Origin: Bradymonas sp963697525
Lineage (GTDB): Bacteria > Myxococcota_A > Bradymonadia > Bradymonadales > Bradymonadaceae
Assembly (NCBI GenBank): GCA_963697525.1
Contig: OY969087.1
Location: forward strand, 3,038,001-3,102,000
Length of the DNA stretch: 64,000 nt
Direction of reading: 5' to 3'
The notes beneath the pieces were generated by a model. The model saw nothing but the letters and a program-made list of their open reading frames with translations, was not told the origin of the DNA and did not search any database. The position numbers and the translations under genes are program-made. This document shows positions 17,862 to 26,329 of the stretch, piece after piece (within the stretch, counting starts at the first letter, position 1; each line of letters begins with the position of its first letter).

Positions 17862-19124
17862 ATGAAATTTCGCCGCAAAATCTACGTGGTTGGCGGGGAT
17901 TTGACCCCGTTCATCGGCAAGCATCACCCCGACTTCATCTGGAAGAAGCACCCCGACTTCGGCAAGAAGGAAAACCCGACCCTCGAGGAGCTGTTGTCCA
18001 AGGCCATCAACGGGGCCTTCGAGAAGACCGGTGTCGACCCCGAGGCCATCGACAAGGGCTATATCGGCAACTTCGCCGGCGAGCTGTTCAGCCACCAGGG
18101 CCACATGGGCGCGATGGCCGTGCGGGCCAATGAGAAGCTGCAGGGCAAGCCGTTTACCCGCGTCGAAGGCGCCTGCGCCTCGGGCGGCCTGGCGGTCATC
18201 GCCGGCATCGACGCCCTCAACGCCGGCCACGACGTCGTGCTCGCCGCCGGCGCCGAGGTCCAGACCACGGTCAGCGCCCGCGAGGGCGCCGGCTACCTGG
18301 CGCGCGCCGCTCATTGGGAGACCGAGCGCGAGATCGACGACTTTACCTTCCCGGCGATGTTCGCCCGGCGCGCCAAGTACTACAAAGAGAAGTACGGCGT
18401 GACCGACGAGGACATCGCCCACGTGACCGTCAAGGCCTACGCCAACGGCAATAAAAACCCCTACGCCCACATGCGGGCCGTGGAGATGGATCTCGAGCAG
18501 GCGGCCAACGCCGGCGATCGCAACCCGCAGTTCTTGCGCAACGAGGAGCTCAAGCCCCACCTCAAGGTCAGCGATTGCTCCCAGGTCAGCGACGGCGCCG
18601 CCGCCATCATCCTGGCCAGCGAGGAAGGCCTCGAGAAGCTGGGCATCGACAAAAGCGACTGCATCGAGGTGCTCGCCTACGGTCACGCCACCAGCCCCCT
18701 GGGCGATGTCGACGACTATACGGTGCTGCACAACACCGAGCAGGCCGCCCAGCAGGTCTACGAAGAGGCCGGCCTCAGGCCCAGCGACGTCAACGTGTGC
18801 GAGGTCCACGACTGCTTCGCGGTCACCGAGCTGCTGATGTACGAGGCGCTCGGCTTTGCCGACCCCGGCAAGGGCGCCAAGCTGGTGCGCTCCGGCGAGA
18901 CCGCCATCGACGGCAGCATTCCGGTCAACACCGGCGGCGGCCTGCTCGCCTTCGGCCACCCCGTGGGGGCGACCGGCATCAAGCAGGTCCTCGAGATCTA
19001 TCGCCAGATGAAGGGCCAGTGCGGCGACTACCAGATCCCGGAGACGCCCAAGTTCGGCCTGACGGCCAATATGGGCGGCGACGATCGCACCACCGTGGCG
19101 ATGGCGTTCAAGAATATCGAGTGA
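17862..19124 (+). CDS. Thiolase family acetyl-CoA C-acyltransferase
   Basis: A 420-residue thiolase of the SCP2/archaeal-like type. The catalytic Cys lies in VEGACASGGLAV (Cys105), a His in CEVHDCFAVTELL, and the C-terminal GGGLLAFGHPVGATG carries the second catalytic His. The usual second catalytic Cys near the C-terminus is not obvious (TANMGGDDRT), as in SCP-x-type thiolases. It could make acetoacetyl-CoA for the mevalonate pathway, or cleave beta-ketoacyl-CoA; sequence cannot decide, and no HMG-CoA synthase is adjacent. Its stop codon forms the first unit of an 8-bp tandem array, followed by a terminator. Confidence 0.88.
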   Translation: MKFRRKIYVVGGDLTPFIGKHHPDFIWKKHPDFGKKENPTLEELLSKAINGAFEKTGVDPEAIDKGYIGNFAGELFSHQGHMGAMAVRANEKLQGKPFTRVEGACASGGLAVIAGIDALNAGHDVVLAAGAEVQTTVSAREGAGYLARAAHWETEREIDDFTFPAMFARRAKYYKEKYGVTDEDIAHVTVKAYANGNKNPYAHMRAVEMDLEQAANAGDRNPQFLRNEELKPHLKVSDCSQVSDGAAAIILASEEGLEKLGIDKSDCIEVLAYGHATSPLGDVDDYTVLHNTEQAAQQVYEEAGLRPSDVNVCEVHDCFAVTELLMYEALGFADPGKGAKLVRSGETAIDGSIPVNTGGGLLAFGHPVGATGIKQVLEIYRQMKGQCGDYQIPETPKFGLTANMGGDDRTTVAMAFKNIE

Positions 19125-19187
19125 TCGAGTGATCGAGTGATCGAGTGATCGAGTGATCGAGTGATCGAGTGATCGAGTGATCGAGTG
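19119..19187. repeat. 8-bp tandem array GTGATCGA
   Basis: About eight and a half uninterrupted copies of GTGATCGA begin at the thiolase stop codon (TGA at 19122-19124) and run to the following terminator. The perfection of the copies suggests recent slippage. The same octamer occurs as an inverted pair in the aat terminator at 6.1 kb. Confidence 0.95.
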
Positions 19188-19220
19188 AGAAGGCGGCCGG
19201 GGACGGCCGCCTTCTTTTTT
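19188..19220 (+). terminator. Rho-independent terminator of the thiolase gene
   Basis: An 11-bp perfect stem (19188-19198 with 19205-19215, loop GGGGAC) is followed by CTTTTTT on the plus strand. The T-run reaches the end of the convergent minus-strand gene. Confidence 0.9.
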
Positions 19221-19998
19221 ATTTGTCCCAGCCGGCGACGAGTTTTCCGGCGTGGGCGCGGGCTTCGGGGGTGTCGACGTCCTGCCACAGGTGCTCGCCG
19301 ACGTCCCAGAAGCTAAAGCGCCCGGCTGCCGACAGGCGGCGCACGGCGTCGGAGGTGTTGCAGTCGCCGCGGTGGGCCTTCTCGGCGCGAAGCGCCTCGA
19401 CGAAGCCCTCGGCGCACCAGAACAGCCCCACGTCGATCATGTCGAAGGCCTGAAGGCCCTTGCCGATGTCGCCAAACGTCCCGTCGGGGCAGCTCACCTT
19501 GTTGGCGTCGGGCATGTCGAAGATGGTGTCGAGCTTGTAGTCCACCCCCAGCATCCCGTCGACGGCCGTCTGCTCCAGGGCGGTAAAGCCGGTGCGCAGC
19601 CGGTCGAACAGCGCCGGGTCGAAGACGTGGTCGCTCATGGTCAGCCAGAAGGGAAGCGCCTCCTGGCCGCCCAACTGCGCGATGGCGGCGTCGACCCCGG
19701 CGAGCACGGACACCCCGTTGGAGGTCTCGAAGTCGGGGTTGTAGGCCGCGCTCAACGCGATGCCGTGAGGGGTGCTCTTGGCGGCCAGTTGGGCTTCCAG
19801 GGCCTCGTTTCGGTAGCCGGTGACCACGGTGATGTGGCGCACGCCCAGCCGCCCGAAGTTGGCCATGTGGTGGTCCAACAAGCTGCGCCCGCCGATCTCG
19901 ACGAGCAATTTGTGGCCTTCCTCGGGCGAGAGGCGGCTGCCGAAGCCGGCGGCCAGGATGATGGCGTGGGTGGTCTGGGTGGTCGTGGGGGCGCTCAT
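19219..19998 (-). CDS. NTP transferase, inositol-phosphate cytidylyltransferase-like
   Basis: A 259-residue nucleotidyltransferase with the Rossmann-like N-terminus AIILAAGFGSRLSPEEGHKL, TVVTGYRNEALEAQL, an SNGVSVLAG loop and LTMSDHVFDPALF. The MSDHV(Y/F) segment and DxxKV...G.IGK...DxGxF pattern resemble CTP:inositol-1-phosphate cytidylyltransferases and phosphocholine cytidylyltransferases rather than glucose-1-phosphate enzymes. It would activate a phosphorylated polyol or choline for lipid, polysaccharide or compatible-solute synthesis; the substrate is uncertain. The ATG at 19998 is preferred over a TTG at 20007 because of spacing from GGAG. The CDP-alcohol phosphatidyltransferase often fused or adjacent is absent. 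Confidence 0.72.
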   Translation of the reverse strand: MSAPTTTQTTHAIILAAGFGSRLSPEEGHKLLVEIGGRSLLDHHMANFGRLGVRHITVVTGYRNEALEAQLAAKSTPHGIALSAAYNPDFETSNGVSVLAGVDAAIAQLGGQEALPFWLTMSDHVFDPALFDRLRTGFTALEQTAVDGMLGVDYKLDTIFDMPDANKVSCPDGTFGDIGKGLQAFDMIDVGLFWCAEGFVEALRAEKAHRGDCNTSDAVRRLSAAGRFSFWDVGEHLWQDVDTPEARAHAGKLVAGWDK

Positions 19999-20198
19999 AA
20001 CAATCAACGTCTCCGAAAAGGCGGCCAGGCGACAGCGTCAAATGACTGGCCGGCACCATCGCAGATGTCGCCGCCGCGATCCAGACCCAACCGCGCCCAG
20101 CCAGACCCCGCCGCGCGGAATAGGCGCGCGCGGTTTGTGTGTTTGGATCCACGTGGCTATAATCAGGGTACAGGCTTCTTCCCGCCGAGGGTGACACG

Positions 20199-20849
20199 AT
20201 GCAGCCGACAATGCCGATGAAGAGCTTTTTGTCCGAAAGCGCCCTATGGACCCTGGCCAACGCTCTGGGCGTGGCCGTCCCCACGGCGGCGGCCTACGTG
20301 GGGCTGCACGTCATGCTCGGCTACCCCATGACCCGGGTGTCCATGGCCATGTCGGCCATCGCGCTGCTGACCCTGACCTGGGGAAGCTGGTCGGGGCTGG
20401 TGTGGGCCAAGAATCGGCTGCTGCGCGCGTCCATGCAGATGATGACGGTCATTCCGGGCATCCTGCTGTTGATGTTGGCGGGGCTGGGGTTTTACGTCGG
20501 GCGCGGCTCGCTGCTGTTCTGGATCGCCTTGCTGGGCACCGGGATGGGCACCGTCGCCGCCTCGCTGATGCTCGCCCGTCAGGTGGGCGCGACCGCCGCC
20601 AGCGATTCGGCCGCCGGGCTGATGTCGGGGCTGGGCATCTTTCCGCTGCTGGCCACCGGCGCCGGCGGCACCGTCGGCTACCTGTGGTACCTGTTCGTGA
20701 GCAACCCGCTTCAGGCCGACTGGCGCTCGCTGTTCAGCTTCTCCTTTTTCTTCGTGACCACCCTGGCGATCGTGCTCATCTCCACGGTCGTCCCCGCGGT
20801 CACCACCGTGGTGTGTCGGCGCCTGGCCTCACCGGGTGAGCGGCGCTAA
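20199..20849 (+). CDS. Integral membrane protein of unknown function
   Basis: A 216-residue protein with about six hydrophobic segments covering most of the chain: ANALGVAVPTAAAYVGLHVM, the MSAIALLTLTWGSWSG region, MMTVIPGILLLMLAGLGFYV, LLFWIALLGTGMGTVAASLM, an LGIFPLLATGAGGTVGYLWY segment, and a C-terminal FFFVTTLAIVLISTVVPAVT. No catalytic motif or known family was recognised. A GAGG ribosome-binding site precedes the ATG at 20199; an in-frame ATG at 20217 is possible. It stands alone between a divergent nucleotidyltransferase gene and the response-regulator gene. Confidence 0.7.
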   Translation: MQPTMPMKSFLSESALWTLANALGVAVPTAAAYVGLHVMLGYPMTRVSMAMSAIALLTLTWGSWSGLVWAKNRLLRASMQMMTVIPGILLLMLAGLGFYVGRGSLLFWIALLGTGMGTVAASLMLARQVGATAASDSAAGLMSGLGIFPLLATGAGGTVGYLWYLFVSNPLQADWRSLFSFSFFFVTTLAIVLISTVVPAVTTVVCRRLASPGERR

Positions 20850-21008
20850 CCGACCTGGTTTCTCCGTACAAGCCGCCGCTCGTGCACGCCGCGCGCCGGG
20901 GTGTGCGAAGCACTTGCTCAAAAATTGCTAAAAGTATTTTGCGCAACTTCATACGTGCCTATACATTTGTAAGTGAGATTCCAGCCGCTTACCGACCCAG
21001 TAGTACCC

Positions 21009-22376
21009 ATGCGCACCATCGAACGAGACTTGTCCCAACCTTCCTCCGAGACCCCGGAGGTCCCCGGCGGATCCCTGTCGATGGACACGGACTTCGATCT
21101 GCCCGCCGTGCTGGTGGTCGACGACGAGCCCCAGATCCTCAAGGCATTGAGCCGGCTGCTGGCCGGGGTGGACTGCGAGGTCCACACGGCGAGTAACGGG
21201 GCCGATGCGATCGACGTGCTCGAGGAGCGCGCCATCGCGGTGATGATCTCCGATCAGCGCATGCCCGGGTTGAGCGGGGTGGCGCTGCTCAATTACGCCA
21301 TGAAGAACCACCCGGACACCGTGCGCATCATGCTCACGGGTAACGGCGACTGGGAGACGGCCATGGAGGCCATCAACCTGGGGCAGGTGTTTCGCTTCGT
21401 GGCCAAGCCGTGGGACCACGACCAATTCGTGCGCGTCATCGAGGACGCGATCGGCCAGCACGCGCTGCTGCGCTCGAAGAAGCGCTACGAGAAGTATATC
21501 CGCCAGCAAAACGAGCGGCTGCGCCAGCTCAACGACGAGCTGGAGTCGAGGGTTGCCGAGCGCACCCACGAGGTCACCCAACTGAACGCCGAGCTGGAGA
21601 CGAGCTTCAACTCCACGATCAAGGCCCTGCTGTCGATCATGGAGATCGGCGACATCCGCATCGTGGGCCACTGCCGCAACACCGCCGAGCGGGTGCGCCG
21701 CTTTGGCAACCACCTGGGACTCGGCGAGGAGCGCATGCGCCACCTCGAGCGCGCCGCGCTGCTGCATTGGGTGGGCCTGATCAGCGCGCCGGCGGCGATG
21801 TTCCGAAAGCCGGTGGCCTCCTACGACGCCGAGGAATTGGCGACCTGGGAGTTCCACCCGACCCTCGGCCAGCAGGCCGTCGCCCAGGTCTCCACGCTCG
21901 ACGACGCCGCCGACCTCATCGTCAACTACCTGCGCCGCTACGACGACCCCAGCTTCCGGCCGGACTCCGAGCTGGGCTACTCCGCCGAGATGATCGAGTC
22001 GTGCGCCATCCTCAATATCTGCAGCACCTTCGAGCGCACCCGTCGCATCGAGGAGCAGGTCGAAGGCCTCGAGCGCGCCGCGGCCATGGAGTGCGGGCTC
22101 GCCCGCCTGCAGAGCGGCCGTGGGACCGAATTCGATCCCGACCTGGTCGACGCCTTCTGCGCGATGGTCGCCCAGGAGACCGGCAGCCGCGAGATCGACC
22201 GGCGCGTCAGCCTCGACCAACTCGAAGAGGGCATGGTGCTGTCGCGGCCCATCGAGACCGGGCAGGGCGTGCCGGTGGCGCCGCGCGACGTCGTCGTCAC
22301 CGCCGAGCTCATCGCCCGCCTCGATCGCTTCCGCGATTCCAAGGGGCTCGGCCCGATCTTCGTGCGCGTTCAGTAG
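21009..22376 (+). CDS. Response regulator with degenerate HD-GYP domain
   Basis: A 455-residue two-domain regulator. The N-terminal receiver domain has the acidic pair (VLVVDDEPQ), phospho-acceptor Asp (VMISDQRMPG), Thr (IMLTGNGD) and Lys (FVAKPW). A coiled coil follows (QNERLRQLNDELESRVAERT). The C-terminal part aligns with HD-GYP domains of RpfG type (HCRNTAERVRRFGNHLGL, AALLHWVGLI, EFHPTLGQQAV), but the HD pair is HW, the metal-binding DIGK is changed, and HHExxDGxGYP is reduced to LRRYDDPSF. Cyclic-di-GMP hydrolysis is therefore unlikely; it may bind nucleotide or protein partners. The start is uncertain: ATG 21009, GTG 20973 or ATG 21081. No sensor kinase is adjacent. Confidence 0.82.
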   Translation: MRTIERDLSQPSSETPEVPGGSLSMDTDFDLPAVLVVDDEPQILKALSRLLAGVDCEVHTASNGADAIDVLEERAIAVMISDQRMPGLSGVALLNYAMKNHPDTVRIMLTGNGDWETAMEAINLGQVFRFVAKPWDHDQFVRVIEDAIGQHALLRSKKRYEKYIRQQNERLRQLNDELESRVAERTHEVTQLNAELETSFNSTIKALLSIMEIGDIRIVGHCRNTAERVRRFGNHLGLGEERMRHLERAALLHWVGLISAPAAMFRKPVASYDAEELATWEFHPTLGQQAVAQVSTLDDAADLIVNYLRRYDDPSFRPDSELGYSAEMIESCAILNICSTFERTRRIEEQVEGLERAAAMECGLARLQSGRGTEFDPDLVDAFCAMVAQETGSREIDRRVSLDQLEEGMVLSRPIETGQGVPVAPRDVVVTAELIARLDRFRDSKGLGPIFVRVQ

Positions 22377-22496
22377 GCGCGCGATGATGTCGGTGGAACT
22401 TCATCTTCGCTCCATCCTTGTGTAAGCTTTGCCCCTGCCTTGCGGGGAGTCTGCGCGGTGCGGGCTCCCATTGAACACACGTAGGTGAGGTGCCCG

Positions 22497-25238
22497 ATGC
22501 ACGCGTTGTGGCGCAGGCTTGTCGTCGCAGTGTGGGGGGCGGTGGTTTTGTGGTCGCATCCGGTGCGCGCCCAGTCGGCCTACGCGTCGGGTGCGCCGGT
22601 GCCGCCGGGCGCGGTGCCCACACAGCCCCCGGCAGATCGGCGCGCCGCCACCGCGGTCGATCCCACCCTGGACCTGCTGCACGCGGTCAGCGGTCGCAAG
22701 CTCGCGCGCTCGTCGGTGTTCGCGCGCGGTGTCCACGTGCCCACGCCGGGCTTTGATCGCCATGGCGCGCAGGCATCGCTGCGCTTTGTCGGCCAGCCTA
22801 CCCCCGAGCGCCTCGCCGAGATCGAGCACCTGGGGGTGAGGTTTACGCGCACGGCAAGCGGCGCCGTGCGTCACCTGGGCGGCGTCTACGAGGCATGGAT
22901 CACGTGGGCGGCGCTCGAGCCGTTGCGCCATCAGCCCGACATCGTGCGCGTGGAGGCCGCCTGGCAGCCGGGCATCCAGGCGCCGCTCGAGGTCACCGGT
23001 GAGATCATCGGCGCCGCCCAGGCGCGCACGCACCCGGACTTTGGCGCCGATGGCCGCGGCACGACCATCGCGTTGATCGATACCGGCGTGGACGTGCTGC
23101 ACCCGTTTTTCTTTCGCGCCGACGGCGGGTTGTACGCCTGGATCGACGTCAACGGTGACGGCGTGTTCGACCCCGGCCTCGACGCGGTCGACCTCGACGG
23201 CAACGGGCGAGCCGGGCATAACGAGGTCCTGCGGGTGCTCGACGCCACCGACGTCGTCGACTTCGCCGACCGCCAATTGGACAACGACGACGGCGTCTTG
23301 CAGGCCCAGCGCGACTGGTTGTACGCCGATATGAACGGCGATCACGTGCGCAACGTGGGCGTGGAGGCGGGCTTCAACGAGTCCACTCCGGCGTACGGCG
23401 AGGCGGTGTTCGTGGTCGACGACGCCAACCGCGACGGCAAGCTCGAGCCCGGCGAAAAGCTGGTGCGCCTCAAGACCTCCAAGATCGCCAAATATGTCAC
23501 CGCCGACGCCACCTACGTGCGCGGCGAGAACCTCATCGACGCGGCCACCGGCGGCGCCGACGCCGCGCTGCATGGCAGCGGCTCGGCGGGCATTCTGGTG
23601 GGCGGACAGCCCGGCTACCACACCCGGGTGGGCATCGCCCCGGGCGCCGATCTGATGGTGTACGGCGTCGGCGAGCGCCTCCTCGACCAGAACAGTCTGC
23701 CGCTCGACGATCTCCAACAGGCGGTCGACGACGGCGCCACGGTGGTGCTCCACGAGTGGACCAACGCCTTTACGATGCCGCTGGATGGCTCGACGAACTT
23801 CGAGGCGGCCATGAGCGCGGCGCGCGACGCGGGCGTCGTCCAGGTCAACCCGGTGGGCAACTTGAATATCGCCCAAAAACACGTCCAGCGCACCGTCCAC
23901 GCCGGCGACGACCTCGCCCTCGACTTCCACGTGGGCGACGGCTTCGACGTCGACGGCACGCATCAGGCCTACTCCAGCGTCTTCGGAAGCCTGCAATGGC
24001 GCGGCGACAACGACCTCGACGTGGTGTTGCGGCCGCCATCGGGCCCGCCCATCGACCTGAACTCGCGGATCGCCTCGTCGCGGGGCGCCGGGTTGCAGGT
24101 CGACGCCACCCGCGAGCGCACCAATCGCGGCACGACCATCGTGCGCTTTTATATCGAGGCGCCGAACAACGGCGCGTCGCTGCCGCAGGGCCACTGGTCG
24201 TTCGTGCTGTCGGGCTTCCAGAAAGACGACACGGTGTACGGGCGAATCTCCGACGCCTATTCCAATTGGCACCCCGGGGTGGGCTGGGACGATCCCACCG
24301 GCGACCAGACCACGCTGGCGTTTCCGGCCACCGCTGACGCGGCCGTGGGCGTGGCGGCCTACGCCGGGCGCATGGCCACGCCCATGGAGGGTGGGGCGCA
24401 GGTCGGCGAATTGCGCACCTTCTCGGGGCGCGGCCCGCGCATCGACGGCGCCCAGGCCGTCGACATCGCCGCGCCCGACGATCCCTTCGTGCCCCTGGGG
24501 GCCACGCCCGCGATTCTGGCGGCCGATTGGGGGCGCAGTTGGTTTACCCGCTTCGGCGGCACCAGCGGCGCCTCGCCGCACGTCGCCGCCAGCGTCGCGC
24601 TGCTGCGCCAGATGCATCCGGACTGGACGCCCGACCAGATCGAGCAACGCCTCTTCGACACCGCCGACCATCGTGCGTTGTCGCCGAGCCCCGCGTCGAT
24701 CCCCGACAATGGCTGGGGCTGGGGTAAGCTCGACGTCTACCGCGCGCTATTCGACGAGGACCCCCCGGCGCACAACGCAGCGCCGATGGCCACCCTGCGC
24801 GCGATGGCGAGCCCCGAGGGGCTGGTGTGGGACGCCTCCCAGAGCAGTGATCCCGACGGAGACGCCCTCCAGTATCGCTTTGATGCCGACTACGACGGGC
24901 AGTGGGACACCGACTGGACCGATGACCCCAGCTTTTCGGTGGCCCTGCCCGCCGACGGCGCCACGCGGGTGATGCGCCTGGAGGTGCGCGACGTGCACGG
25001 GGCGCGGGGCGGGGCCGTGGGCACCTACCCGGCAGGCTCGGGCGGGTCGAACTCCGGGCTCGCCGGGGGCGCCGAGGACGCCGGCGACGCGGGATCGCCC
25101 GCCGACGTCGGCGAGGCCAATCCCTCCGATTCGTGCTGCACGACCGCGCCCGGCGCGCGCATCCCCTTGCCGGTGCATCTGCTGTTGGGCCTGGGCCTGC
25201 TGGTGGGCTGGCGGCGCCGCGGGGCGCGGTCGAAATGA
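22497..25238 (+). CDS. Secreted subtilisin-like serine protease with C-terminal sorting tail
   Basis: A 913-residue exported S8-family peptidase. After a signal peptide (ending VRAQS), the catalytic triad is visible: Asp195 in ALIDTGVDVLHP, His359 in ALHGSGSAGI and Ser690 in GGTSGASPHVAAS. The Asp-His and His-Ser spacings are long, reflecting an insert with Ca-binding-like DxNxDG motifs (DVNGDGVFDPG, DANRDGKLEPG) and a jelly-roll-like region before the Ser. A PKD-like module follows (WDASQSSDPDGDALQYRFDA). The C-terminus has a Cys pair (SDSCCTT), a hydrophobic helix (HLLLGLGLLVGW) and RRRGARSK, resembling MYXO-CTERM sorting signals for surface display. A GGTGAGG ribosome-binding site fixes the ATG at 22497. 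Confidence 0.9.
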   Translation: MHALWRRLVVAVWGAVVLWSHPVRAQSAYASGAPVPPGAVPTQPPADRRAATAVDPTLDLLHAVSGRKLARSSVFARGVHVPTPGFDRHGAQASLRFVGQPTPERLAEIEHLGVRFTRTASGAVRHLGGVYEAWITWAALEPLRHQPDIVRVEAAWQPGIQAPLEVTGEIIGAAQARTHPDFGADGRGTTIALIDTGVDVLHPFFFRADGGLYAWIDVNGDGVFDPGLDAVDLDGNGRAGHNEVLRVLDATDVVDFADRQLDNDDGVLQAQRDWLYADMNGDHVRNVGVEAGFNESTPAYGEAVFVVDDANRDGKLEPGEKLVRLKTSKIAKYVTADATYVRGENLIDAATGGADAALHGSGSAGILVGGQPGYHTRVGIAPGADLMVYGVGERLLDQNSLPLDDLQQAVDDGATVVLHEWTNAFTMPLDGSTNFEAAMSAARDAGVVQVNPVGNLNIAQKHVQRTVHAGDDLALDFHVGDGFDVDGTHQAYSSVFGSLQWRGDNDLDVVLRPPSGPPIDLNSRIASSRGAGLQVDATRERTNRGTTIVRFYIEAPNNGASLPQGHWSFVLSGFQKDDTVYGRISDAYSNWHPGVGWDDPTGDQTTLAFPATADAAVGVAAYAGRMATPMEGGAQVGELRTFSGRGPRIDGAQAVDIAAPDDPFVPLGATPAILAADWGRSWFTRFGGTSGASPHVAASVALLRQMHPDWTPDQIEQRLFDTADHRALSPSPASIPDNGWGWGKLDVYRALFDEDPPAHNAAPMATLRAMASPEGLVWDASQSSDPDGDALQYRFDADYDGQWDTDWTDDPSFSVALPADGATRVMRLEVRDVHGARGGAVGTYPAGSGGSNSGLAGGAEDAGDAGSPADVGEANPSDSCCTTAPGARIPLPVHLLLGLGLLVGWRRRGARSK

Positions 25239-25375
25239 GCCGCCCGCGGCGTTCGTTGTCCCCATTGGCGCTGCGAAACTCGCCGAAATTTTGCTAAGTT
25301 GGACTCCGTCGACCGGCGTGCGCGACAGCACTCGGGCTCGCCTGTGGAACACGGACGTTGTCTCAAACCAAGCTT

Positions 25376-25765
25376 ATGGATCTCACCCACAAAATCGTGC
25401 GCCGGCTGCTCAGGGATGACGAGGTCGGGTTTAGCCGCAATCAGAACTTCGAGGCCTACGAAGATCCACGCGTCAAGCGTGCCGTGCGCATCTTTCGCCA
25501 CCTGCGAAGCGTCGAGCAGGACCTGCTCGACGTCGAGCCCGGCGGGGCCGTCGAGCTGGACGCGGTCGAGCGCGACGCCGGCAAGATCGTGGTGCGCCTG
25601 GTCTTCGCCGACGGTGGCGGCCGGCGCGTCAGCTACCTGTCGTCGTCGGAGTGGGCATTGCTGCTGGAAAACGACCGCGTCACCGACATCTTGCGCGGGC
25701 TGCTCGACCACGCTACCACTGAGACCCGTGAAACAATCGAGTCGATGATGTCACCCGCCAACTGA
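25376..25765 (+). CDS. Conserved hypothetical protein, 129 residues
   Basis: A small cytoplasmic-type protein starting MDLTHKIVRRLLRDDEVGFS with mixed charge, a central EQDLLDVEPGG...VELDAVERDAGKIVVRLVFADGG segment that reads as beta strands, and a C-terminal helical half. No family was recognised and there is no signal or membrane segment. GC3 is high, as in neighbouring real genes. The start is uncertain: a TTG at 25358 lies in frame 18 bases upstream. It is followed 18 bases later by a lipoprotein gene and may be co-transcribed with it and the TldD-like gene. Confidence 0.6.
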   Translation: MDLTHKIVRRLLRDDEVGFSRNQNFEAYEDPRVKRAVRIFRHLRSVEQDLLDVEPGGAVELDAVERDAGKIVVRLVFADGGGRRVSYLSSSEWALLLENDRVTDILRGLLDHATTETRETIESMMSPAN

Positions 25766-25783
25766 CAATTCGTGAGGATGATG

Positions 25784-26257
25784 ATGGCTGCCATCTTGTT
25801 GCAAAGACGCTTGGTGCTCGCCTGCTTGTTGGTGTTTGGTTTGGCCCTGACCGGCTGCGCCGGCAACCCCTCGGTGCCCAGCCCCCAGCCGATGCCCGAG
25901 GGCAAGAACTTCACCGGGGTGTGGTACTCCAAACAATTCGACCACATGTTCCTGCGCCAGACCGGCGACAAGGTCAGCGGCGTCTTCACCTACAAGGAGG
26001 GCGGGCGCCTCGACGGCGAAGTCGACGGCAACCTGCTCGTCTTTACGTGGGTTCAGCCGGGCAATAAGGAGGAGGCGCGGCGCACCATCAAGGGGCGCGG
26101 CTACCTGCAATTGGTCCAGAAGGGCGGTCAGATCGTGCTCGACGGCGAGTGGGGCTACAACGACCAGGCCACCGGCGGTGGGCCGTGGAACGCCGAGTGG
26201 GTGCGCAAGCTGCAGCCCGACGATCCGCTGACGTTGCAAGCGCTGCACGAAAAATAG
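25784..26257 (+). CDS. Small lipoprotein
   Basis: A 157-residue lipoprotein with lipobox LALTGCAG. The mature part has a GVWYSKQFDHMFLRQTGDKV then GVFTYKEGG...GEVDGNLLVFTW pattern, suggesting a compact beta-sandwich or lipocalin-like fold; no named family is assigned. The start ATG at 25784 follows a GTGAGG ribosome-binding site; upstream in-frame ATGs at 25778 and 25781 overlap or abut it. It precedes the TldD-like lipoprotein gene by 72 bases in the same direction. Confidence 0.75.
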   Translation: MAAILLQRRLVLACLLVFGLALTGCAGNPSVPSPQPMPEGKNFTGVWYSKQFDHMFLRQTGDKVSGVFTYKEGGRLDGEVDGNLLVFTWVQPGNKEEARRTIKGRGYLQLVQKGGQIVLDGEWGYNDQATGGGPWNAEWVRKLQPDDPLTLQALHEK

Positions 26258-26329
26258 GACGGACGTGGCGGGGCGCCCTGGCGGCGCCCTTTGTCGAAGT
26301 ACTCTTTCTTTTGTTCGGATTGTGGGCAC

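Noticed and set aside
19119..19187. Possible CRISPR array
   Set aside because: Units are 8 bp and directly contiguous with no spacers; no cas genes in the window.
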